This document shows, piece after piece, positions 10,881-21,989 of a DNA stretch of 64,000 bases. Numbering within the stretch: the first letter of the stretch is position 1; the number at the start of each line of letters is the position of its first letter. Source of the DNA: Oscarella lobularis (Eukaryota > Porifera > Homoscleromorpha > Homosclerophorida > Oscarellidae); assembly GCF_947507565.1 (NCBI RefSeq), contig NC_089187.1, forward strand, positions 1,364,001-1,428,000, given 5' to 3'. The position numbers and the translations under genes were made by a program. The notes under the pieces were generated by a model that was given only the letters and a program-made list of their open reading frames with translations, had not been told where the DNA came from and searched no databases.

Positions 10881-12091
10881 CATTTATTTCTTTGAATTGC
10901 TTGTTTATAAGAAGAGTTTATAGTCTCGAGCATGCTCTCCGTAAAGACGGCGCCCGACGTAAAAACGGGACGAAACATGTAGGTCATGTGATCGCGACTC
11001 AATTTCGACACAGACGATTTCGTACAGACTCGACCCACGAAAACAATTCAAAAGACAAACCTCGTCCAGCTCAACTTCCTTTTTTGCCATCGTTTCACAC
11101 TGACCATTGAACGAACCAAAAAGGAAGGGAACCGAGGGGTCAAAGCGAAGGGGGAACGATTTTTACCTTCGCCATGATATGCGCGCACGCTATGCTTTAA
11201 TTGATGGATCACGAGACAACTCTGGACCAATGAAAGCAGATTTTTATGAACATTTTGACTCAGAGCCGTAAATAGAGACTAATGAAGAACGCTAATTAAT
11301 TTATGATGATGATAATGATAGATGACAATCGCTTCGTAATTTGTTTACAGTCCATCGAGCAGTTTTTGCGCGTCAACTTCCTTTGTTTCGAGGCGAAATC
11401 GCCGTAAACTCGCCACACAACTCAGGCGAAAGTTCGCTGCGATGCGCGCTGGCGTTTCGCCTCGGATCCGCGTGCGGCTTTCGGATCGCGGACTAATTGC
11501 CCCCGATCGTGATTACCCACGTAAAAAAAGCTTCCCACCCAAAGTGTAATATTATCACAGAAAAAAGAAACAACACGGAAAGAGATAGCGCAACGGCGCC
11601 AAGAAAAAAAGACTCATGTGCAACGGCGCCCAGAAAAAGGGCGCAACGCCGCCCAGCGCAACGGCGCCCAGCGCAACGGCGCCTGCGAAAGTTACTTCAC
11701 TCGCTTGGCGCGCTTGGCGTATTACTCGGCGCGCTGGAGCGACGTCGAACGTAGCGTCATCAGGACGGGAGGGGGTTCTTTTTCGGAAGCCCTCCCGGCG
11801 GCAGCGTGAGCTGCGGCGAAGGGGGGCCCTTGTCGGCTTTCACATCGGCGTTAACTGCGGTGGAGGCGGTCCTTCGTCAACTTTCCCGTCGGCGGCAGAG
11901 TTAACGGCGGCGAAGAGGGGTCCTTCACAAGGCTCGTCGTTGTCGGTTTCGTCGTTGTCGTTGTCAGTTTCGTCGTTGTCGTTGTCGGTTTCGTATCATA
12001 AGACCACCGTCGGCGTGGGAAGGTTCAAGAATGGAATATCTTCCGCCGACATTTCATTTAGCGCCGCTTTTCACCTAAAAATTTTTGGCGT

Positions 12092-13093
12092 TTGGGCGTC
12101 AATGCGTATTCTCGGCCTGCGTGCCGGCGTGCGTGGTGTTCAGCGGTGTTTTTTGTGTCCCTAGCGTTGGATGAGCCACCACAAATACCGGCGATCCCGG
12201 GCATTGCGGTGCTGGGGGAAGGCGAGGCGGTCCCTGGGGTGGCGCCGTCTGTTGACGCGGTCGACGGCAACTCGTTTGGGGCCGTGGCTCGGGCGCTGGC
12301 TCAGGCGGTTCCTCCGCCAATGTCGCCGGATTTTGCGTTGGAGGATGGCTTGTCAGTCTCGGGAAAGATGGAGGCGGGTCAGTACGTGGAGCTGGCGGAG
12401 CTTCTGCCGGACAACCTCGAGCTGCTGAAGCGCGAGGTTGGCCCGTTCTTCGAATGGATGCCGCATTTGCGCTCCCAGCTGCGCTCGATCCCGAGCGTTC
12501 TCAGCTGGGCGTGCTGTTTCAGTACGTACGCGATCGTACGCTGCGCTGCCGACCCTTCACGCGCGGCGTCGCTGTTATCGTATATGCGCCTCATTTTGCA
12601 AGAGGCGGCCAAACTCGGAAGCGAGGGTTGGCTTACCTACGACACGCATTTCCGCAAGCTCGCCGCTACGCGTCCGGACATGGATTGGGCAACCCCACAT
12701 CAGGGCATCTATGCCCAGACGTTCGTGGCTCTCGGCTCCAACGCGCCTCTCTGCCGTCTCTGCCTGGATACGGATCACGTTAAGGCTAATTGCTCTTTGC
12801 GCGACGCCTCGACGGATCGGAACGTGGCTCGCGACGCGTCGCCGGAGGGTGCTTGTACTAAACCGCGGCCGATTTGCCGCGGCTTCAACGAGGGCTCATG
12901 TCAGTTTCCGAATTGCTCTTACCGGAACGTGTGCAACGTTTGTTTGCGTCCTCATTGGGCAAAGCATTGCGATTCGCCCCGTCACGAGCGCAACGACACG
13001 GGCAAAGGCGATCGTGGACGAGATGCGCGAGGCGTTCGTCGGAGCGGCGATCGGGAGCGCTCGCCCGTGTCGCGCGGCGAGCGCCCGGAGTAG
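12092..13093 (+). CDS. gag-like protein of DIRS-type element
   Basis: A 333-residue frame upstream of the reverse transcriptase. The middle is predicted helical (EWMPHLRSQLRSIPSVLSW; TYDTHFRKLAATRPDMDW). The C-terminal third carries a Cys/His-rich nucleic-acid-binding region: CRLCLDTDHVKANC, then CRGFNEGSCQFPNCSYRNVC, then CLRPHWAKHC, then a charged Arg/Gly/Asp tail. This arrangement is usual for capsid-like proteins of DIRS-type elements. The true start may lie downstream of the first ATG, since the first 30 or so residues look untranslated. Confidence 0.65.
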   Translation: MGVNAYSRPACRRAWCSAVFFVSLALDEPPQIPAIPGIAVLGEGEAVPGVAPSVDAVDGNSFGAVARALAQAVPPPMSPDFALEDGLSVSGKMEAGQYVELAELLPDNLELLKREVGPFFEWMPHLRSQLRSIPSVLSWACCFSTYAIVRCAADPSRAASLLSYMRLILQEAAKLGSEGWLTYDTHFRKLAATRPDMDWATPHQGIYAQTFVALGSNAPLCRLCLDTDHVKANCSLRDASTDRNVARDASPEGACTKPRPICRGFNEGSCQFPNCSYRNVCNVCLRPHWAKHCDSPRHERNDTGKGDRGRDARGVRRSGDRERSPVSRGERPE

Positions 13094-13404
13094 CTGTGTC
13101 GGCCGCGTTGCCTGGTTGGGACTAGCCGCGGCTAGTTATTGTTCGTTGGCGTTTTTTGTTGTTATCGCGTCGGCTGTGCAGTTGCGCGTTGTCTAGCGCG
13201 TATGTTGGTTTATCGTATTATCGTATTTATTGGCATTTTTCCTTTTTTCTTTTTCGCTCGTTGCGTCCGTCGTCTGGCCGTTCTCCATGGCTGTCGCGTA
13301 TTTTTTCCGTTGTCCTGAGCGTTCCCCCTTCACGTCGCGCAGGTTTGAGTGTCGTATTGTTGGTTTTTTGCCGTGTTAGATCTTGAGCTCCCTCGTTTGC
13401 TGGA

Positions 13405-14690
13405 GTGCAACGTTTCGGGGGGTCGCTATCGCTACATGGCGGACGTCGTAGTACTCCAAGCATGGGTGCGGAATGTTTCCCCGTTGCCGGCTCCCTGGCG
13501 ACGGTGACTACGGCCGTGGTGCTCAATCGCTGGGCGTTTTGGCTAGCGCAGCATCCTTATCGTTCGTTCGCCGACTACATCTGCATGGGTTTTCGAGAGG
13601 GTTTTCGCATCGGTTTCGCTTCGGGCAGCCCGTTGCGCGTGACCGGGCGCAATTTACGCTCGGCGACGGCTCACGCCGAGGTTGTCGACGACGGCTACCT
13701 CTCCGACGAAGTTCGCGCCCGACGCATGCTATTGCTGGATTCGTCGCCGTTCGCGTCTCGGGTGCACATTAGCCCCTTTGGCGTTCTGCCGAAGCCACAC
13801 CAACCGGGTCGGTGGCGCTTAATCGTCGATTTTTCAGCTCCAGCGGCGGCAAGCCTTAACGACGGGATCGATAGTCGTTGGCGCTCGCTTCGCTATGCGA
13901 GTATCGACGACGCAGTCGACCTCGTTCGCCTGCTTGGTCCAGAGTGCCTCCTGGCAAAGTTGGATCTTCGGGCCGCGTACCGCGTTGTTCCGGTGCATCC
14001 AGACGACCGTTGCTTGCTCGGCGTTCGCTGGAAAGGTGCGTTGTACCTCGAAGCGGCGTTGACTTTTGGCCTGCATTCGGCGCCGAAGATTTTCTCCGCG
14101 GTCGCGGACGCCCTACTGTGGGTCATGTTCCGCGCTGGCGTTACCATCGGTCTCCACTGCCTCGACGACTTTCTCCTGCTGGGACGTGCCGGGGGGTTGG
14201 AGTGCGCCCGCCATTTGGAGAGGGCGTTGGCAGTATGCAAGAAGCTAGGCGTTCCGGACGCGATGCACAAGGTGGAGGGTCCGGCGTCGACGCTCACGTT
14301 TTTGGGGATCGAGTTCGACACGGTGGCCGGCGTTCTGCGGCTTCCAGAGGACCAGCTTCACAGGTTGCGATCTCAGCCGGTGACCGTCGCGGTCAGGCGG
14401 GCATGCACCAAGCGGGAGCTCTTGTCTCTCGTGGGCTTGATGCATCACGCGAGTATGGTCGTACGTCCGGGCCGATCGTTCGTGCGTTGTATGCTTGACC
14501 TGGCTCACACGGCGGCAGATCGATCACTTCGTACGACTGAACCAGGCAAGCGCGGGCGGATATCGCGTGGTAACTGGCGTTTGCGGCGTCGTAGAACGGC
14601 GTTGGGCTTGCGTCGGCGGTCGGCTCATGGGCTCCTTCGTTGCGCGTGCAATCGGACGCGTCTGGACGTTGGGGCTGCGGCGCCGTTGCC
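13405..14690 (+). pseudogene. reverse transcriptase / RNase H of DIRS-type element
   Basis: The protein has the reverse-transcriptase blocks SPFGVLPKPH, RWRLIVDFS, LLAKLDLRAAYRVVPVHP, the LTFGLHSAPKIFSAVADAL block, and the catalytic box CLDDFLLLG (an xLDD form of the YxDD motif, common in DIRS-type elements), then LTFLGIEFDT. After about 14525 the RNase H segment (HFVRLNQ... NGVGLASAVGSWAPSLRV) is in other frames and contains stops at two positions normally filled by tryptophan. The RNase H end is cut at about 14690. The catalytic core is open but the element cannot be functional. Confidence 0.8.
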
Positions 14691-14691
14691 G

Positions 14692-15636
14692 TCACCATAC
14701 TCTGGAGGGAAGACCGAACTTTCGAACTCCTTCTCGGAAGAAATTTAGTACTGTTTCGGAGCGATTGTTGTTGACACATTGCAGGTGCGTCACAAGTCGG
14801 CTATAACCGTCAAAGCAGCCATGAACCACTATTTTCCAGCGAATCAATTTGTGGTTTCCATCAAAATGCCTATTACAAACAGGATAAATTGATGTAAATG
14901 CTATTCGAAATCTGTCTTACCACAGAAGATTCGGAGCTGCTGCATTGTACCGCCTTCGAGCAATGGGCACTCGCCTTCGCACAGATCTGTTCACCGGATC
15001 AACGCGAGTTAGCGAAAACCTATGACTGTCTCGCTGAACTTTTATTCCTTTTGCTCGCAGTGCTCCACGCACAATAACTTCACCGGCGTGTGGGAAGTCT
15101 TTAAGAACGTCTGTCACGATTTCGTCTAAGGTAGCGTCATTAATGAAGGTGAACAACTCCTCTGTAGCCCATGATCTATTCGACGACGCCGAAGAGTAGA
15201 TTCGGAAACGCCCAAAGCATCGGCAACTCTTCTCCATGTTCCCATTTGTTCGTACGATATATCATTTGCGGACAGTGACAGGCGTGGACGACCACCAGTC
15301 GGAACAGTGCTTACAACACTTGCGTAGGTCCCGCTAGCGTTGCTGGTGTCATCTGCCAGTAGCAAACTGACACGGTCTGCGCACAAGCCGCCTACGATCT
15401 CCACTTCATGTCGCATGTCGTACAGCATTTCATAAAGTTCATGATCTACGCATCGACTTTCCGCCAGAATTCTTAACGCACGGGTATGGGTCTGCAGCCC
15501 TCTTACCTAAAACGTCGATTGCCTGATCCAATTTTGCGCAAACAGTGGCGATAGACGATGTGTGGCTCGAAAGTAAAGATCTCCGTCCTTCTTCAATTAG
15601 TGCAGGAATAGAACGAACGTATTCGACGTACGACAT
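14692..15636 (-). pseudogene. rve-type integrase gene cut by the DIRS-like element
   Basis: Minus-strand exons give a short N-terminal part (15636-15510), an HTH region (GGRPRLSLSANDISYEQMG, VADALGVSESTLRRRRIDHG), then TLDEIVTDVLKDFPHAGEVI and PIARRRYNAAAPNLLW. After an intron (14924-14883) comes [20 protein letters not shown], the first catalytic aspartate region. This is the integrase-core family frequent in fish and invertebrates, a different subfamily from copies 1 and 2. A frame change lies near 15175. Similarity ends at FGLPSRV, where the DIRS-like element starts at about 14700. The second D and the E are missing and were not found on the far side of the DIRS block. Confidence 0.7.
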
Positions 15637-15980
15637 GAGAAACTCCTAGAGATTGTCAAAGCAGAGGGTTGATAGAGCGCGCTAGAGTACCATAACATTT
15701 ACCAATTACGTAATTTACCGGCAAACGCTCTTCAAGGTAACCCGTCAAAAGAAAACCGTCAAAGATTGAAAACGAAATACAACAACAAACGCACGTCTTC
15801 ATTAGACATTAGAAACTCTTCATTAATGTAACTGTCAACTGTTTCAACACTGATTATTGAACGTCTTTGTTCTAAGCGTCTGTCACGGGACTCCGAAAAC
15901 CAGGTGCATTAAAAATTGCAAACGTGACCATTTCAGCGAATGCAGGGTAGTCCACATTGTAACGTTAGTGAAGGTAATTG

Positions 15981-18181
15981 TCAGTGAAAAAAACGTTGAA
16001 GTCCGCAAGATGTCGTTAGAAGCCAAATCGAAGTCAATTCGGGTTGCAGATGAAATCCTAAAAGCGGCACAGACTGAAATCCTGTTGCAAAGGCAAGAAT
16101 TCCTCCAAGAGTCATTCTCAAACCGTTCATTTCAACTTCCGTAGAGTCAGTTAGCGTTATTACGTAATGATGATTGCTACTGATAAACGTACTTCCACAT
16201 TCGACGTCTTCCAAGTACTCGCACCAGTTCATAATGATGGCCTCTTCTGCAGCGCGAGCATTTGATTGCTGCTCGGAGAACCTGGCAGTAAAGAGATCCC
16301 GCATGACGTTAGCCGACAATTGTTGCTGCGCCCCTTTTTCTAACAGCATGTACGCTAACGTTTGATGCTGCTTCAAGAAGTCGAGAAGACCGCAGCTATT
16401 GAGGCCAACGCCGATCTGATCCAGGGACGCTTTTCTCGACGTAACAACCTGTGATTGTAATAGTCTTAAATCATATATATGTTATGACGATGCTTACGTG
16501 ATGAGAGCATGCCGCCTTAACACGTTTTTCTGCGTCCTTATTTGAAAATGATGAAGAAGGTTTACCGTAGCCCAGATGGAAACGAAAGTTTTAACTACTT
16601 TCACTGATGACATTCGAAATGGTGTTGGGAGGCGCGGTTGTAAGCTAAACGCAAATGGTGAAGGGCGTCAAAAGTATGACGTGCCTTACCGTTTGAAGAC
16701 TCTCCCGAAGATTTTCGTCAACGACGTCGTCTACGTCTGCGGACGTCATTCCGGTTAGCCAGTAATTGACTACCGATCTGCGACAGCAGATAAAAACAAT
16801 GCAATGAATTTCAAAAAAACATGCACATACTTTGGAAAGAGGCAAGGCGTTGGACCTTCTTGAAGAATGCACAAGAACAAAACGATGCTAGCAAAAAGGA
16901 ATTTTTTCGTCGAGGTTCTTCTGATTCTCGCATGGAAGGCGCACATTTTCGTCGTCGCAGAACAGGAGCTGAATATGAGGTCAGACAGCAGCTTATGGAG
17001 AAATTCTCGGCGCGGACCTCCACCATCGACCGCTTCCTCTCCTAAAAATTGAACGCGAATAATGGCATTGCCCTTTAAGCGATTCCGGCTGAACGCGCGC
17101 AAAGCATCGGAAAGGATATAGCCACGCCTTATGCGAACTGTGCAGACGACTTCGCCACCTCCGAATAAGTTGAGCTCCGGAAAAGTTGATTCACGGAATA
17201 TTTTCAACGGTTCTAGCAAATCATGTTGAACGCCACTGGAAAACAACGACATAGCTTTACGCCATGTGAATAACATACGTCTTTTCAGCATCCTTTAAAC
17301 TTTCAGCAACAGCGGCGGCAATCTGTTGTTCGTCTGTCTCGTTCCCTTCTTGCGGATCTCCCAGTTAACAATCAGAATCGGAAGACACGTAGTAGACATC
17401 GGTGTAGGAGCTGGAGACACATGAGTTTTCACGTCAGTACATGTCTCAGTCTCTAACCTGTGAACGGCATGAAACGAATCGGTTTTTCGCTTGCGATTTT
17501 TCTCGCGCTCCGATGTTTGATGAAGCCCCCCTTCTTCCTTTTTAATAATCATTGAAGGATTTCCTTGAGCTTTTACCGCAGGATTGGTTGGCGGAGAGGA
17601 CATAGCGTCCTCTATTCTTGTCTGGCCATCTTGTTCGTCTGCGTCATCCTACTCATTTCAAAATTTCATTTACTGTTCTCACTGTACTATTTTAAGACAT
17701 CTTAGAATTATATCAATTCTTCGGCTGGTGACGGCATACACTGTTTTCTGAGTGTATAATTGCTTCAGTGTCTTGCCGTCTATAGATTGCGTTGACGACA
17801 TACTTGGTACAACCAATGCATTGCCAATAGGAACACGTAGAGACAGGCTACAGAGATGGAATCACATACATGACGTAGTCATAGTGCAGCTTACTCGACG
17901 TAGGAGAGTGTGGAAAGAATGTCCATGAAGGCGTCTCTAATTGCCCCATTCACTTCCATCTCATTCCATGAAGTGTCGGACTCGACGAGAAAAACGACGC
18001 AACCCTTGCGATGTAGAAGGGCTTTTTCGTCTTTCGTCGGAATTGTTTCGCATTCGGAGTCTGGAATGAGTACGACATCCTTCCGAAACTCGCTGGAAGC
18101 TTGTCGGCCCTTCCCGCCACGTGCTTTTCCCTTATCGGAGCCCTTTTTAGGCTTCAGCTTTCCGCGCCAGACCGAAGCCAA
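15981..18181 (-). CDS. HECT E3 ubiquitin ligase-like protein (multi-exon, possibly decayed)
   Basis: Minus-strand exons: 18181-17893 (MASVWRGKLKPKKG..., then FRKDVVLIPDSECETIPTKD and NEMEVNGAIRDAFMDILS, the N-terminal domain that accompanies HECT in many invertebrate repeat-type genes); 17631-17295 (Ser/Thr/Lys-rich linker, ending in another frame with a ubiquitin-interacting-motif-like helix EQQIAAAVAESLKDAEK); 17291-16890 (HECT N-lobe, RVQFLGEEAVDGGGPRREF, LQEGPTPCLF); about 16750-16645 (TSADVDDVVDENLRESLQ); 16376-15981 (EEAIIMNWCEYLEDVE, ILAFATGFQSVPLLGFH). The catalytic cysteine region of the C-lobe was not identified. Several joins need frame changes that could be introns or lesions. Ubiquitin transfer is a family inference. 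Confidence 0.6.
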
Positions 18182-18574
18182 TTCGGCGTCAGTGCTTTCA
18201 TGTCGGCGACTTTCTTGCTCATTTGGACTGTAACGTCTCGCCTATAAGTCGTTAATGACGAGTGGGCCCCCCTTTTGGGTTACAATGAAGAAAGAAATAT
18301 ACCGGGCCTCTGACCCTCGACGACGATCTCGATCTGTCATTGGCTGAAGTGGAAGATGTTTGGGGAGACTGGGCGACGAGCTCCTCCAAGTGAGGGTTAT
18401 AGACGATGTGGTTCGCCAATTCTCGATAATCTACGTGCGAGCGTCGTGCCATCTAGGTCAGGGAAGCCGAATTTGGCTTGTAGTAGCGGTGAAAAGAACA
18501 AAGAAGAGGAGACGATGTACGGGCACCTCACGACCACACCGGCGAATGTAACTCTACCTTTTGAGGGTGTGCCT

Positions 18575-18835
18575 GATACGCCCATATTTATATATCTGAA
18601 AGATGACCATAGACATGTGAACGATGAACATCAATACATATATATAAAAGACGACCATACATCCGTGACACGCCCATATATATATGAAGGATGACCACCT
18701 TTATATGAAGGATGACCATATATATATGAAGGATGACCACCTATATATGAAGGATGACCATATATATATGAAGGATGACCATATATATATGAAGGATGAC
18801 CATATTACAGTATATATGAAAGATGACCTCATATA
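18575..18835. repeat. minisatellite, TATATGAAGGATGACCA unit
   Basis: About ten tandem copies of an 18-20 bp unit built on TATATATGAAGGATGACCA, with unit-length variation in the TA run. The first copies (18575-18690) are diverged (GATGACCATAGACATGTGAA, GACGACCATACATCCGTGAC) and the centre is nearly uniform. Confidence 0.9.
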
Positions 18836-18896
18836 TATGACACAGCGCACTCTACCCTTTTGACGGGTTTCGCGTTCCATAATTTACTTCTTCATC

Positions 18897-19790
18897 AAAA
18901 AGTGGACAAACTCCTCGACATGGCTACCGATCGCAGAAAAGAAGAAGAAGGACTCCTTCCACAGATTTTCGCACGTGCAAAGGCGATGCGATCTCGGACG
19001 TATTTAAATGCCCGAAAGTGTTAGTACCTTTTTGTGTTGAAATGACCACTACAAAGTACTTTACGTGTTCCGAGAGCACAAGATCTGCTTGAAAATTACT
19101 TTGCACAACAGCGAAGCAAAACATACGAAATGACAATCCTTCGGTTAGCGACTGCTTGCAAAACGAGTTTTCCGCTGTATGCACAGCCCAATTGCTCGAA
19201 GTGCTGTCAGAAGAAAGCAGTAAAAGCGTTTGATCTTGTGCTATAAAATTATAGACGATACTCCCTTACCTAAAGGCAACATAAATCAGACAAATAAAAC
19301 ACATTCAATTAGCAAAACAAATTAGAAAAGTTGACTTAAGGTTACGAGTCCTTAGCTTGAGCAATGGATTTCCGCCAACCCTATTTCTTTTTTTGTACAT
19401 GGCTCTTTTGTGCCTTTTTTGATTTCTCGAGCCATGACGATGCTAAGGAGAAGCCTATCATTGCCGTCCAAAGTCAAATATCAAATGAGAGCTCTCTGAT
19501 TCATCCTCTAGATCAGAGAAGGTATAGCTCAGTAATGCTGCAGGTCAGTATCTTTTTCAAGAGCAAATGCAACGTTCATTGCATCTGATTGCTTTTCTGT
19601 CAGTTTTCGTGGCCAAGGAAATGTAACGAATTTTTCAACCTCGATAAAGAATTTGTAAACATCTTCATTGATCTTAAGTTCTCTAAGTGTCCGTACATGA
19701 GATTCTCTATTGTAGAGTTGACAAAATATATTGTACAGTTGATAATATACAGTTGTCAATATACATGAATATTTGAATTTACTTTATTGC
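18897..19790. other. stretch with short unassigned open frames
   Basis: Three short frames were noted but not assigned. One is minus 19184-18924. One is plus 19364 onward, starting MDFRQPYFFFCTWLFCAFF, a signal-peptide-like start with a possible GTCAGT donor near 19543. One is minus 19759-19529 (LRELKINEDVYKFFIEVEKF). None has a recognisable domain, and no exon chain could be built. Confidence 0.25.
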
Positions 19791-20089
19791 GGTTGGTGTT
19801 GTTGCAGCCAGCGGCAGTGCATTTGTACACCATCGACGCCGAAAAAAGAGGGTGTGTCTATTTCGAATGACTACGGGCGAACACCGTAGGCCTCTTGTGA
19901 CGTAACCGTCGCCCGTATAAAACCCTTCGCGTGACAATTTCGCAGGGCGATTTTTTCAGCAAGTTCTCTATTACCGGCTTTAAGATTGCCACGAACGGAA
20001 AGACAATAGACCAAACTACAGATCTATGGCGTAAAAAAGGGGGTCAATTTGCCATGTTAGTTCCCCTTTAAGGTACTTCTGGATTTTCT

Positions 20090-20470
20090 TCTCGTCCTGG
20101 AGATTATCCAGAAGCACCCCAAAGTTGCGCCGTTTAACGATGCCCAATGGAAAGTTGAAAGGAAGACATACATGACGTTTGTTAAGGCGAAATCTATGTC
20201 ATCACTTAGTTTAAATAATGCCTTTTCTAGGTGGTCTAACTGGTACTACTGCCACGGATATATTCAAATTTTTGACAGGAGCAACTTCTATCCGAGCTCT
20301 TGGTTTCGATCACAATTGGGTCATCAAATTTTCAGAAAAATATGTTTTTCTCACGACACAACGCTGCAATTTCCAGCTATCGCTTCCAACGGCGAATTAC
20401 GGAAATAAAGAAAAATGTTTGAGCCATTCCTAATTTGGGCAAGCTTGATGGAAATTAGCATCGATTCAGC
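20090..20470 (+). pseudogene. HECT C-lobe fragment
   Basis: Plus-strand frames read LEIIQKHPKVAPFNDAQWKV, KTYMTFVKAKS, DIFKFLTGATSIRALGFDHN and LQLSLPTANYGNK-like segments, then MFEPFLIWASLM in a shifted frame. The TGATSI..LGF block followed by LPTA is the usual HECT C-lobe pattern in these repeat-type ligases. The segments lie in different frames and no N-lobe is present, so this is a broken second HECT copy on the strand opposite to the 16-18 kb gene. Confidence 0.5.
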
Positions 20471-20552
20471 ATTCTCCTAACTTAACCAGCAAAACGTTAT
20501 TTTAGAGTGAGACTTGTTGAGTTGGAGAAATTTCCCTTTTTGGCAGATTGAA

Positions 20553-20690
20553 CTAAAGGCCCTTTCACATAAGCGACGCTCGGCGACGCTCGGCAACGCT
20601 CGCGCCAGCGTTCAGCGTCATACCATTCACATTAAAAAATCGCTGACGCCAGCGTCGCCGAGCGTCGCACGCTCGCAATTGCCTCGAGAG
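20553..20690. repeat. GACGCTCGG-rich subterminal repeat, Harbinger-like end
   Basis: The run begins GGCCCTTTCACATAAGCGAC and continues with four or more copies of CGACGCTCGG and its complement around 20571-20680. Ends of PIF/Harbinger elements commonly begin GGCCC/GGGCC followed by a phrase like this. It precedes a MADF gene, the usual second gene of Harbinger elements. No matching opposite end was found. Confidence 0.45.
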
Positions 20691-20784
20691 CAATCCCAGC
20701 GTCAGGACATCCCAGCGTCAGGACGAGCGTCAATTATCGTAATCGAATTAGTTTTAGCAAATAAGTGAAAGTTATTACGATCAC

Positions 20785-21354
20785 ATGATTCCATTGAACA
20801 GCATGTCTGAAGAAATGCTCATCGAGGCCGTTCGTGGATATCCGTGCCTCTGGCAAGTGAGGACAATGAGCTATCGCAACGTTCTAGCAAAGGAGAGCGC
20901 GTGGACAGTTATTTCCACGCTGAAGGAAGGGTTGGCGGTGGAGGAATGCAAGCACCGGTGGAAAAGCTTGCGGGACAAATTTGTCCGAAGTGAGGAAAAC
21001 GAAGACGCGCCGAACGGGTGATTCAGGACAACCGTACGTGTCGCCATTCTTCGCGACGCTAGAGTTTTTAACTCCCAATCCGTGCAGCACAGGAGGTGCA
21101 GCGAAATAAATCTTTTCAGGACAACAGCAAATCTGGACGACTCCGAGCCGATTATGGATTTTTTGGATTTTTCGTATAGAAAGATTTCAATTTATGTAGA
21201 TATAACATGCAAGCTTCTTTTTTACAAGGGAGGAGACGCTGATGAGCTTGTTGAAGAGCAAGAACGAGAGCCTGAAGCTGTTGAAGAGGATGACGGAAAG
21301 CTGCCTCGGGCAGAAGTGCAGGGAAGCAAGAGAAAGAGTAAGACTCGAAAATAG
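20785..21354 (+). pseudogene. MADF (Myb/SANT-like) protein of a Harbinger-type element
   Basis: The frame starting at 20785 encodes a clear MADF fold: LIEAVRGYPCLWQVRTMSYR, then AWTVISTLKEGLAVEECKHR, then WKSLRDKFVR. After a stop at 21019-21021 the protein continues in another frame (SGQPYVSPFFATLEFL), and a third segment (21220-21354, ELVEEQEREPEAVEEDDG) resembles the usual acidic linker and basic tail. In PIF/Harbinger elements this protein helps the transposase enter the nucleus and bind ends. No Harbinger nuclease gene was seen nearby, so it is an orphan. Confidence 0.6.
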
Positions 21355-21989
21355 AGAAGGAGAAGTAATAGAAGACGATTGTGATTTAAAAATTGGCCTT
21401 TGTGGAAATACTTTATTACTCTGCGCAAGAAAGTATGTTTACCAACCTTTTGCAGAAGTAGAGCTCAATTGATCAAACGTTCGAGAGAAAACAGCTGTCC
21501 GACTTTTGATACATGAGGTAGCTCTTTTCAAACGCCATTTTCTCGGCAGTGCTTTGGCGCATCGGCAAAGTCTAAACGGCTTTCGATAGAGCAGTGTGCA
21601 CGCTTTCGATCGATATATATCTTTCTTAGGCAAGAACTTTCTATTTACGAGAGAGAGCCTCTGTCCGGAAACGATTACTCCGTCCGAGGTTAGGTTAGAT
21701 GACACCCTAAAAAAACAAAGCCGTGTCTCTCCTCTCCTCGGAGTGATCGCCAAGTACTTTATTCATGGAAAACTACTTTATGGCTTAAGCTTCCAGCGCA
21801 GCCAACCATCGGCTGGCTTGGATCGTCAGGGAGCGCGAGACGCTCTCAGGGGTTTGATGATGTCCGAGGATTGATACGGGACCCTACCGACGTCGATCTC
21901 CGGAAGACGGTGGAGTAGAAACGACCGTAGGCAGATTTCACGTTGAAAACAGGTGGGTAGTTCGGTACAGTCCATTTTTATCTCGCACT

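Larger units (their letters stand above)
11340..14705 (+). mobile_element. GC-rich DIRS-like retroelement, 3'-truncated
   Basis: This block is markedly GC-rich compared with the AT-rich sequence on both sides. It contains a gag-like frame (12092-13093) and a reverse-transcriptase frame (13405 onward) in the order expected for DIRS/Ngaro-type elements. The 5' part has two simple-sequence zones: a GC-rich 14-bp tandem motif (CAACGGCGCCCAGCG-like, about 11600-11685) and TCGTTGTCG-type repeats (about 11934-11998). The tyrosine recombinase and the 3' terminal repeat are not seen. The element stops at about 14690-14705, exactly where minus-strand integrase coding sequence begins. Confidence 0.7.

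Noticed and set aside
11497..12164. Long open frames in the 5' part of the DIRS-like block
   Set aside because: They are low-complexity (Ala/Thr/Pro and Ser/Leu repeats) and arise from GC-rich tandem repeats that are open in several frames.
12099..13125. Many overlapping antisense and shifted frames across the gag and reverse-transcriptase region
   Set aside because: High GC content removes stop codons in all frames; only the gag and reverse-transcriptase frames show family motifs.
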